DNA of 64,000 bases. Origin: Scopulibacillus_A cellulosilyticus (GTDB lineage: Bacteria; Bacillota; Bacilli; Bacillales; Sporolactobacillaceae). Shown piece after piece: positions 8,454 to 15,424 of this stretch. Under the pieces are notes generated by a model that was given only the letters and a program-made list of their open reading frames with translations, was not told where the DNA came from and ran no database searches. The stretch lies in the NCBI RefSeq assembly GCF_042665295.1, contig NZ_JBHTCO010000020.1:124001-188000 (forward strand). The letters run 5' to 3'. Each line of letters opens with the position of its first letter. The first letter of the stretch is position 1. Position numbers and translations under genes: made by a program.

Positions 8454-9038
8454 TTAGCGAGCCGCCTCATCGACAAATGTCACAACATTATTTTCTAAAG
8501 ATGCAATTCGTGCTAAAGAATAGACTTTATACCCTTCTTCATCAAGTTTATTTCTGCCGCTTTGGAATGCCTTTTCTATCACAATGCCGATTCCGGCGAC
8601 ATTCGCTCCCGATTGTTCAACCAAACGGCACAAACCTAAAGCCGCTTCTCCTTTTGCCAGAAAGTCATCAATAATCAGCACTTGATCATTACTTGATAAA
8701 AATTTCTTTGAGAGATAGACTTCCTTTTTCTCTTTCTTTGTATACGAGGTAATCTCAGTCGTCAGCAGATCCTCTCTCAATGTCAGTGATTGTTTTTTTC
8801 GGGCAAAAATAACTGGAACATCGAGGATTAATCCTGCCATTACGGCCGGTGCGATACCGGATGATTCAATTGTGACAATTTTGGTAATCCCCGCTGCTTT
8901 AAATTTATCTGCAAAAGCTTGACCAATTTCTTTCATTAGATGCGGATCAATCTGATGATTTAAAAAACGGTCAACCTTTAATACATCACCGTCAAGAACT
9001 CTTCCTTCTTCTCTAATACGCTGCTTTAAAAATTCCAC
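8454..9038 (-). CDS. xpt: Xpt, xanthine phosphoribosyltransferase
   Basis: Converts xanthine and PRPP to XMP. The PRPP-binding signature is VLIIDDFLAKGEA, and KIVTIESSGIAPAV is typical of Xpt. The GTG at 9038 is the start: it gives 194 residues, like the Bacillus enzyme, and has GGGAGG seven bases upstream. The frame stays open further upstream, but that part is the riboswitch leader and is not coding. First gene of xpt-pbuX. Confidence 0.93.
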   Translation of the reverse strand: MEFLKQRIREEGRVLDGDVLKVDRFLNHQIDPHLMKEIGQAFADKFKAAGITKIVTIESSGIAPAVMAGLILDVPVIFARKKQSLTLREDLLTTEITSYTKKEKKEVYLSKKFLSSNDQVLIIDDFLAKGEAALGLCRLVEQSGANVAGIGIVIEKAFQSGRNKLDEEGYKVYSLARIASLENNVVTFVDEAAR

Positions 9039-9068
9039 ACAGCTGCCTCCCTTTTTTGAAATAGAAAA

Positions 9069-9116
9069 AGCCCAAGGGTTGTCTATCTCTATAATGAGTG
9101 AGACTGCCCTTGGGCT
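9069..9116 (-). terminator. Guanine-riboswitch terminator
   Basis: AGCCCAAGGG and CCCTTGGGCT pair, followed on the minus strand by TTTTTC, between the purine aptamer and the xpt start. Confidence 0.85.
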
Positions 9117-9169
9117 ATGTTTTAACAAAATAAAACAAAAGGTGACAGAACACCTTTGTTTATATCCCA

Positions 9170-9236
9170 CTCGTAGTCAGATTATTTACGGTAATCCGGT
9201 AGAGACTTGCGGGCCATATTCCCGCGATTATACGAG
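9170..9236 (-). promoter_or_regulatory. Guanine-type purine riboswitch of xpt-pbuX
   Basis: On the minus strand the aptamer runs from CTCGTATAATCGCGGG through ATATGGCCCGC, AGTCTCTACCGG and CCGTAAAT to CTGACTACGAG. The pyrimidine that pairs with the ligand reads C (GACTACGAG), which marks guanine/hypoxanthine specificity, not adenine. The remaining bases up to 9363 hold no gene that I can see. Confidence 0.93.
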
Positions 9237-9363
9237 TTCAAATTATGTCGTTTTTTGTATTAATATTATAACTTAATTGAAGCAAGCTTAACAAGACTTC
9301 TTTGAAATTAAGAACGATGTTTAAATTTTCTGTTGATATTGTTAAAGACAAAAAGGATTGTAT

Positions 9364-10023
9364 TTATACCTGCCAGTGAGGCGGTGTATTTTTGTCCCAA
9401 TAAATCTTACCTAATTCATGGTGAACTTGAAAGTTGTCTTCATTGGTATGGTAATGAAAATTGAACCAATATCCTTCCTTCGGCGGATGGTCGCGTCTTA
9501 CATGGAACTTAATCCACTCCTTGCCGTTACGGCTGTCATAAAAGTGGAGAATTCGTTCACCGGTGCCGCCGGCAGGGTCATTGCTGACTTCCAAATGCCT
9601 TAATAAATTTTCATTTTTGTTCTTTTCAACCATTGAAGCTACAGCATGGCCAAATTTAGGAGCAATATCATTTTGATAAGTGTCCCCGATTTGTTTGCCA
9701 ATAACAGGACCAAACTTTTTCATCCCTTTATTAACAGCTTCTTCAGTCGCAAATGATTCTAACGCTTTAGTTATCTCTTCTTTTGTTTGACAATCCATTA
9801 CAATGTCTTGCCAGCTTAATGCTTCGCTCTTTTCTTCAGCCGGCTTTTCAATATCATTTATTTCTTTTGATGAAAGCTCGGGAACTGAAGCTTCATTTGA
9901 TTCTTCGTGTATTTTTTCACCTGTTGGTTTGTTTTCTGTATGAAGGTACGATGTTGGCACTACTGTTCCGAGTGTTAATATCGCGACAAGTACAACAAGT
10001 GTTTTTCTAAACCACAGAGGCAT
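9364..10023 (-). CDS. YpjP-like secreted or membrane-anchored protein
   Basis: 219 residues. The first 25 (MPLWFRKTLVVLVAILTLG...) form a signal peptide or N-terminal anchor. An acidic Glu/Ser/Lys linker follows to about residue 70, then a conserved C-terminal domain with many aromatic and His residues (FHYHTNED, HHELGKIYWDKNTPPHW). This matches the Bacillus YpjP family of unknown function. It is transcribed alone, downstream of nrdF on the same strand. The role is unknown. Confidence 0.8.
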   Translation of the reverse strand: MPLWFRKTLVVLVAILTLGTVVPTSYLHTENKPTGEKIHEESNEASVPELSSKEINDIEKPAEEKSEALSWQDIVMDCQTKEEITKALESFATEEAVNKGMKKFGPVIGKQIGDTYQNDIAPKFGHAVASMVEKNKNENLLRHLEVSNDPAGGTGERILHFYDSRNGKEWIKFHVRRDHPPKEGYWFNFHYHTNEDNFQVHHELGKIYWDKNTPPHWQV

Positions 10024-10107
10024 TTTTAAAACCTCCTTTAATAGCCTTATGTCTTTATTTTCTCACAAAACGGGTCAAAAGGCTAATAAGTAAATAACAT
10101 GTGAAAA

Positions 10108-11154
10108 TTACAACTCATCAAAACCATTTTCATCGGTGACTTTAGTATATTGTCTCGATTTTTGTTCAAAAAAATCACTTTTGCCCATATTAACGTCTTG
10201 ATATGCTTTAATCCATTTCAAAGGATTCTTGGTTGGCGCTTGAGGAAATGGCTTAACATCAAATCCCAGCTTGCGGATTTGCAAATTAGCCATAAATTGA
10301 ATATAGGCTTCAAGGTCAGACATTAAGATTCCTTGAATCTCGTTCCCTATGATATATCTGCCCCAGTTGATTTCTAATTCTGCCGCCTTTTGAAATGTTT
10401 CAACAGCAAACCTTTCTAATTCCGCTGTATTATATTTTGGATTTTCATTCAATGTTTCTTTAAAAATCTCTGCAAATAATCTAACATGCTGGTGCTCATC
10501 ACGGTTAATATAGTTAATCATCGTTGATGTGCCAACCATTTTTTGATTCCTTGCCAAGTTGTAGAAAAAGGCAAAACCGGAATAAAAATTAAGCCCCTCC
10601 AAAATAACATCATAAATAATAGATTCTAAAAATGTTTGTGTCGATGGATGATCAACAAAGTTTTGATAGCCGTTGACTATAAAATCGTTTCTCTCGCGCA
10701 GTACCGGGTCATGCTTCCAATACTCAAAGATCTCATCTTGCTTTTGTTTGGTTGTTACACTGGATAATACATATGAATAGCTTTGATTATGAACGACTTC
10801 TTGAAAGCTAAGCACAGTCATCAGTGCCGATAAACTGGAATCTGTCAGGTAATCTGCAATTCTATGAGAATAGTCCGTTTGAATCGAGTCCAAAAAAGCA
10901 AGCAGACCTATAATTTTATTAAAGGTGTCATGTTCCTTTTCAGATAATTCATTTTTGTATTGCTTTATATCGTTGGACATATTGATCTCAAATGGTGTCC
11001 AGAAGTTGGCAAGCATCGTTTTATAAAGACTGTACGCCCATTTAAATCTCGTATCATCCCAGTTTAAGACATTTGAGCTTTTGCCGTTAATAATACCTGT
11101 TGATGCATTAGGGGCTGTCGGGTCGTATAATTTTCTTTTCATTAAATGTGACAT
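10108..11154 (-). CDS. nrdF: Ribonucleotide reductase, class I small subunit
   Basis: The radical-bearing beta subunit that supports reduction of NDPs to dNDPs. The 348 residues show the di-metal site and radical tyrosine: D89 (FLDSIQ), E119 and H122 with Y126 in EVVHNQSY, then a Glu in ILEGLNF and E/H in RDEHQH. The C-terminal tail (ENGFDEL) is the part that docks on the large subunit. It follows nrdE after a 182-base gap that is mostly an interspersed repeat. No nrdI flavodoxin gene accompanies it, so metal type (Fe or Mn) is not decided by context. Confidence 0.93.
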   Translation of the reverse strand: MSHLMKRKLYDPTAPNASTGIINGKSSNVLNWDDTRFKWAYSLYKTMLANFWTPFEINMSNDIKQYKNELSEKEHDTFNKIIGLLAFLDSIQTDYSHRIADYLTDSSLSALMTVLSFQEVVHNQSYSYVLSSVTTKQKQDEIFEYWKHDPVLRERNDFIVNGYQNFVDHPSTQTFLESIIYDVILEGLNFYSGFAFFYNLARNQKMVGTSTMINYINRDEHQHVRLFAEIFKETLNENPKYNTAELERFAVETFQKAAELEINWGRYIIGNEIQGILMSDLEAYIQFMANLQIRKLGFDVKPFPQAPTKNPLKWIKAYQDVNMGKSDFFEQKSRQYTKVTDENGFDEL

Positions 11155-11179
11155 TGATTTTTTCTCCTTTTATATAAAA

Positions 11180-11331
11180 GTTCAAAAAGGAGGACAAACA
11201 GTGCCAAGTAGTTCGAGGCGCGGCAAAGCCGCTGCATGAATATGCATCTTTGTAGCTTTGCGACGAGAAGCGGCAACACTTCACTGAATATGCGCCGGCG
11301 AAAGAGCACATGTTTCCCGGACTTTTTGAAT
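11180..11331. repeat. Interspersed repeat, copy B, between nrdE and nrdF
   Basis: Begins GTTCAAAAAGGAGGACAAA and ends CCCGGACTTTTTGAAT, so its tips are inverted repeats. It shares ordered blocks with copy A (2556-2777) but lacks about 70 internal bases. It fills nearly the whole gap between the nrdE stop (11337) and the nrdF ribosome site, so it is transcribed in the operon, on its complementary strand. Confidence 0.8.
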
Positions 11332-11336
11332 ATCCT

Positions 11337-13568
11337 TTAGCTTTCACATGATTCGCAATCATCTACTTCAACAGAAGTCGAGCGGGTATAGTATGTCGTC
11401 TTCAATCCCCGCTTCCAGGCTTCAAGATGAAGATCAAGCAAAACCTTTGCTTTAATATTATGTTGAACATAAATATTGAATGAAATCGATTGATCGATAT
11501 GGCGCTGTCTTGCCGCATTTTGACGAATGCTCCACAGCTGATCAATATGATAAGCGGACTTATAATACCAAGTTGTTTCCGGTGATAAATCCGGTGCAGT
11601 TACAGGAATTTTATAGTTCTTCTTTTCCTCGGAATAAGCTTTTTGAAAAATAGGATCAATGGATGCTGTGGAACCGGCAATAATGGCTGTTGATGAATTT
11701 GGCGCCACCGCCATTAAATAGCCGTTTCGTATGCCGTGCTTTTTGACTTTTTCTCTTAACGTTAGCCAAGCATCGCTTTTATAGCCGCGGTCTTCAAAGT
11801 AAGCACCAGTTTCCCAATCAGATCCCGTAAACAGCGAATAGCCTCCTTTTTCCTTTGCCAGGTCAACACTCGCTTTTATCGTAATATAATTGATCTTTTC
11901 ATATAGTTCATCCGCGAACTGGACAGCCTCTTCGCTCTCCCAAGTCATGCCTTTTAGTGCAAGCAAATGGTGCCAGCCAAATGTCCCGAGGCCTATCGCG
12001 CGATATTTTTTATTCGTCATTGATGCTTGCTTGACTTCAATAGTATTAATGTCTATGACATTATCAAGCATTCTTACTTGGATCGGAATTAATCTTTCAA
12101 GAACATCATCTTGGACAGCCTTGGCAAGCGATATCGATGAGAGGTTGCATACAACAAAATCTCCAGGCTGCTTTGTCACTTTAATCGTTCCATCATCTAT
12201 TTCTTCCTCAATGACTGTCGTCGCTGACATGTTTTGCATAATTTCTGTACATAAATTACTGGCATAAATCATTCCGGCATGCTTATTAGGATTTAATCTA
12301 TTTGCTGTATCCCGATAGAACATGTAAGGCGTTCCTGTTTCGAGCTGTGATTTCATGATCCGTTTGAATATTTCAATTGCAGGTACCTCAACTTTTGAAA
12401 GCCTTGGATCATTCACGCATGCCATATATTTTTCTCTGAAACTGCCCTCTCCTTTGGCCTCATCATAATAGTCTTCCAAAGAAAAGCCCATGATTTGCTT
12501 TACTTCATGAGGATCAAACAAGTACCAGTCATCTCTTGCTTCAACTTTCTCCATAAATAAATCTGGAATGCAAATACCCGTAAACAGGTCATGCGTCCGG
12601 TAACGTTCATCACCATTATTTAATTTAGCATCTAGAAAATCCAGTACATCTTTGTGCCAGCAATCTAAATAAACGGCTATGGCACCTTGTCTTTGTCCAA
12701 GCTGATCAACAGAGACAGCAGTATTATTTAACTGCTTCATCCACGGCAATACGCCGGATGAGACGCCTTTAAATCCTTTAATATCAGAACCTCTCGAGCG
12801 GATTTTACCCATATAGACACCAATGCCGCCGCCATTTTTCGATAATGTCGCCACATCAGTATTAGAATCAAAAATGCCTCTCAAGCTATCGTCAACTGTA
12901 TCTATAAAGCAGGAACTCAGTTGGCCGTATGATTTCCCGGCATTGGCAAGTGTCGGGGTCGCCACCGTCATATACAAATTAGACAGAGCCCAATAGGCTT
13001 CTTTCACTAATCCTAACCGTTTCTCCGGGGCTTCATTAATCATTAAAGTCATTGCAATAATCATAAACCGTTCCTGGGGAAGTTCATAAAGGTCTCCAGC
13101 ATGCGACTTAGCTAGATAACGGTCGCTTAATGTTCTTAAGCCAATATAAGTAAAAAGCAAGTCTTTTTCCGGATCAATAACTAATTGCAGTTCATCAATG
13201 TCTGATTTGCTGTATGTCTTAAGCAGCACAGGATTATAAATACTCATATCTGTCAAACATTTAATCAAATCATAGAAACGGCCGTACCCTTTGTGAACAT
13301 CTGTTTTTCTTCTTAAGGCTGCCTGCTTGTAAAGATATTTCAACCATACATAGCTCGCCGTATAGCTCCAATCCGGTTCTTCTACTGAAACACATTCAAG
13401 AATATTTAATAAGAGATACTGAATACTTTCCTCCTCATTTACCTTATCTTGCTGATGCAGCTGGTATTGCGTTCTTTCAATGATGCTATCAATGCCAGGT
13501 GTATTTAATGTTTTGAGGTCATTAAAAATAGTTGTGATAAGATCTGTATTAGGAACCATTGTTGCCAT
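11337..13568 (-). CDS. nrdE: Ribonucleotide reductase, class I large subunit
   Basis: Catalytic alpha subunit, 743 residues. It has the redox and radical cysteines in LSSCFIDT, ASNLCTEI and FVVCNLSS, the loop MAVAPNSSTAIIAGSTASIDP near 640, and a C-terminal C-E-S-C pair for reduction by thioredoxin. The N-terminus starts directly with the all-helical domain and I see no ATP-cone, so dATP activity inhibition is probably absent. The start has an AAGGAGG site. It lies behind a terminator, a cobalamin riboswitch and NrdR-like boxes. Confidence 0.93.
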   Translation of the reverse strand: MATMVPNTDLITTIFNDLKTLNTPGIDSIIERTQYQLHQQDKVNEEESIQYLLLNILECVSVEEPDWSYTASYVWLKYLYKQAALRRKTDVHKGYGRFYDLIKCLTDMSIYNPVLLKTYSKSDIDELQLVIDPEKDLLFTYIGLRTLSDRYLAKSHAGDLYELPQERFMIIAMTLMINEAPEKRLGLVKEAYWALSNLYMTVATPTLANAGKSYGQLSSCFIDTVDDSLRGIFDSNTDVATLSKNGGGIGVYMGKIRSRGSDIKGFKGVSSGVLPWMKQLNNTAVSVDQLGQRQGAIAVYLDCWHKDVLDFLDAKLNNGDERYRTHDLFTGICIPDLFMEKVEARDDWYLFDPHEVKQIMGFSLEDYYDEAKGEGSFREKYMACVNDPRLSKVEVPAIEIFKRIMKSQLETGTPYMFYRDTANRLNPNKHAGMIYASNLCTEIMQNMSATTVIEEEIDDGTIKVTKQPGDFVVCNLSSISLAKAVQDDVLERLIPIQVRMLDNVIDINTIEVKQASMTNKKYRAIGLGTFGWHHLLALKGMTWESEEAVQFADELYEKINYITIKASVDLAKEKGGYSLFTGSDWETGAYFEDRGYKSDAWLTLREKVKKHGIRNGYLMAVAPNSSTAIIAGSTASIDPIFQKAYSEEKKNYKIPVTAPDLSPETTWYYKSAYHIDQLWSIRQNAARQRHIDQSISFNIYVQHNIKAKVLLDLHLEAWKRGLKTTYYTRSTSVEVDDCESCES

Positions 13569-13593
13569 TCTTTTTCCTCCTTCTTATAGGGCA

Positions 13594-13624
13594 TAAAAAA
13601 AAGCCCATCCCCGAGGATGAGCTT
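13594..13624 (-). terminator. Cobalamin-riboswitch terminator ahead of nrdE
   Basis: On the minus strand AAGCTCATCC-TCGG-GGATGGGCTT is followed by T8, only about 25 bases before the nrdE start. It gives the riboswitch a transcriptional off state. Confidence 0.88.
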
Positions 13625-13679
13625 GAGACGACACAAAGAAAGAGTCCTTATATTTACATAAATATGTATAACCTATAAA

Positions 13680-13905
13680 ATATAAGCTGTGACTCACTGC
13701 GCCGCTTCTATATCTCAGTCCCCGAAGAATAGAAACCGCGAAAAAAGGCAGGTCTACTGACTGATGCTTCATCTTACTCTGAGCCTTCCCATACAGATAC
13801 CTTTCAGCTAATCTGTACAGTGGTCTTCTCATTTCATCCACATTCACAGTTGCGGGGACAGTTCTGGACTTTCACCAGATTCCCTATTAAGTCCTAAGAC
13901 ACCAT
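13680..13905 (-). promoter_or_regulatory. Cobalamin riboswitch controlling nrdE-nrdF
   Basis: The minus strand shows the B12-box and core: GGTGAAAGTCCAGAACTG, TCCCCGCAACTGT, then GCATCAGTCAGTAGACCTGCC. A terminator follows before nrdE. Small reading frames inside it are by-products of the RNA. It should shut down this B12-independent reductase when adenosylcobalamin is available. That implies a B12-dependent class II reductase elsewhere in the genome. Confidence 0.92.
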
Positions 13906-13929
13906 TTTTCGCCGATATAAAATTTTAGA

Positions 13930-13977
13930 AATCAACATATTGATACTCACCTAATAACTTAACACAACATATCGTGG
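13930..13977 (-). promoter_or_regulatory. Tandem NrdR-like boxes upstream of the nrd riboswitch
   Basis: Two sites, centred 32 bases apart, share CAACATATYG: 13933-13942 (CAACATATTG) and 13965-13974 (acaCAACATATCGtgg). They resemble the NrdR consensus acaCwAtATaTwGtgt, and tandem boxes about three helical turns apart are typical of NrdR control. Each has mismatches, so this is a probable, not certain, call. Confidence 0.6.
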
Positions 13978-14014
13978 TACGCAATAAAAAAAACTTGTTA
14001 AAATTTAAACGACA

Positions 14015-15121
14015 TTAAGAAATAGGGAGCTTTATTCTAAATGTTGTTCCGGTTTCTTCTGTACTTTCAACTGTTATCGTCCCGCCATGACTTTCTACAA
14101 AATTCAAACTTAACGGCAGCCCTATTCCTGTTCCATTATTCTTTGTTGTAAAAAATGGCTGAAAAACCTTTGATAAGACCTGCTTATTCATACCTTTACC
14201 ATTATCCATAATTGATATGATAATATCTTTTTTTATTTGATAGACAGATATCAATATTTTTTTCTGTTTATCCTTAATTGTTTGTAAAGCTTGGAAAGCA
14301 TTTTGTAAAATATTAATAATGACTTGTTTTATTTGTTTGACATCCACTTGAATAATTGAATCAACGTTATTGGGTTTAAAATTAAGATCAATATTGTTCA
14401 TGACAGCCTCGCCATTACAAAGAAGCACCACTTCTCTAATTAACTTGTTAATAGAATAAGTTTGTTTAATCGGCTTGGACGGTTTGGAAGCATTCAAAAA
14501 CTCATAAATAATCTGATTGGCGCGGCCGACTTCCTCCTGAATAATATCTGCATAATCTTCTTTACCAAACTCTTTCAGGTAAGGTCTGATTAATTGAGTA
14601 AATCCCTTAATGGTTGTTAACGGGTTCCTCACTTCATGAGCAATGCTTGCCGTTAATTTTTCTATCGATGATAAACTTTCATATTTACTGGAGAGTTCCC
14701 GAATAATTTTCTTGTAATGGATGATTTTCTCTTCCTTCTCCTTTAACAGTAACGACTGTTCAGTAACTTTATTGACAAGTTTCTCCCACTTTTCATCAGA
14801 ATCTTCCTTATTCCGGGTCTTTTTAAGACAAAGAATATTAATCGTTTCTTTATCAATCCTTCTTGCATAAACCTCAAAACGTTCATGTGTTCTTAACTTT
14901 GTTTTTAAATTAACTTCTATTTTTTCATCTTCATCATTCTCTAATTGAAAAATACGATAAACCTTTGATCGACTTTCCAAATCCTCAACAAGTTCCAGAA
15001 ACCTATTAACATGAGGAAATATATAAGCCACCCGATCAGATTCCTTTATTATACAGCCCTCATTATTAATCACAAAAAAAGGCAACGGAATCAATGACCC
15101 AACATCGGTTACAGTTCTCAT
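14015..15121 (-). CDS. Orphan sensor histidine kinase, sporulation-kinase type
   Basis: 368 residues from the ATG at 15121; an earlier in-frame GTG lies within the GGGGAGGG ribosome site and is unlikely. A PAS-like N-terminal half (about 1-115) and a charged coiled segment (about 120-155) come first. HisKA with the phospho-acceptor His follows in SIAHEVRNPLTTIKGFTQL, then HATPase_c with N box (ILQNAFQAL), G1 (MDNGKGM) and G2 (GTGIGLPLS). There is no membrane segment and no response-regulator gene beside it. This layout is typical of cytoplasmic kinases that feed the Spo0 phosphorelay. The specific Kin homologue cannot be named. Confidence 0.85.
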   Translation of the reverse strand: MRTVTDVGSLIPLPFFVINNEGCIIKESDRVAYIFPHVNRFLELVEDLESRSKVYRIFQLENDEDEKIEVNLKTKLRTHERFEVYARRIDKETINILCLKKTRNKEDSDEKWEKLVNKVTEQSLLLKEKEEKIIHYKKIIRELSSKYESLSSIEKLTASIAHEVRNPLTTIKGFTQLIRPYLKEFGKEDYADIIQEEVGRANQIIYEFLNASKPSKPIKQTYSINKLIREVVLLCNGEAVMNNIDLNFKPNNVDSIIQVDVKQIKQVIINILQNAFQALQTIKDKQKKILISVYQIKKDIIISIMDNGKGMNKQVLSKVFQPFFTTKNNGTGIGLPLSLNFVESHGGTITVESTEETGTTFRIKLPIS

Positions 15122-15424
15122 TGGCTCCCTCCCCACTTTTATCTCTAATTTTTATTTGTTAATTTTTAATCTTTAAAATTATCTTTCCCTATTTTACCAT
15201 AACCATTGTATTCGCGACATATTTAATAGTTCCAATTTCATAGATTCAACTGAAAGTCTATTAGTAAAGTTTTTTTCCACGCTGACAGTGATCCGGGCAA
15301 GTTCAGGTCTTATCTTTCATTGAAAAAAGGTCAGCCTCAAAAGACAATTAACCGCCTTTTGAGGCTGACCTCAATTTTTAACTTTGCTTATACTGCCGGT
15401 TTAAATCTCGTTAATGAAAACAAA
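15122..15424. other. Intergenic region between ppc and the kinase gene
   Basis: No gene seen. It holds the ppc terminator (15327-15370) and an AT-rich stretch (15150-15290) likely to contain the kinase promoter; I could not pick convincing -35/-10 elements. Confidence 0.5.
15327..15370 (-). terminator. Terminator of ppc
   Basis: AGGTCAGCCTCAAAAG and CTTTTGAGGCTGACCT form a perfect 16-base stem; on the minus strand TTTTTTC follows. Confidence 0.92.

Noticed and set aside
9039..9170. N-terminal extension of xpt
   Set aside because: It crosses the riboswitch terminator; the GTG at 9038 has the ribosome site and gives the family length.
11108..11362. 84-residue frame between nrdE and nrdF
   Set aside because: It reads through the interspersed repeat and both gene ends; no start signals.
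13584..13847. 87-residue minus-strand frame upstream of nrdE
   Set aside because: It lies within the cobalamin riboswitch and its terminator.
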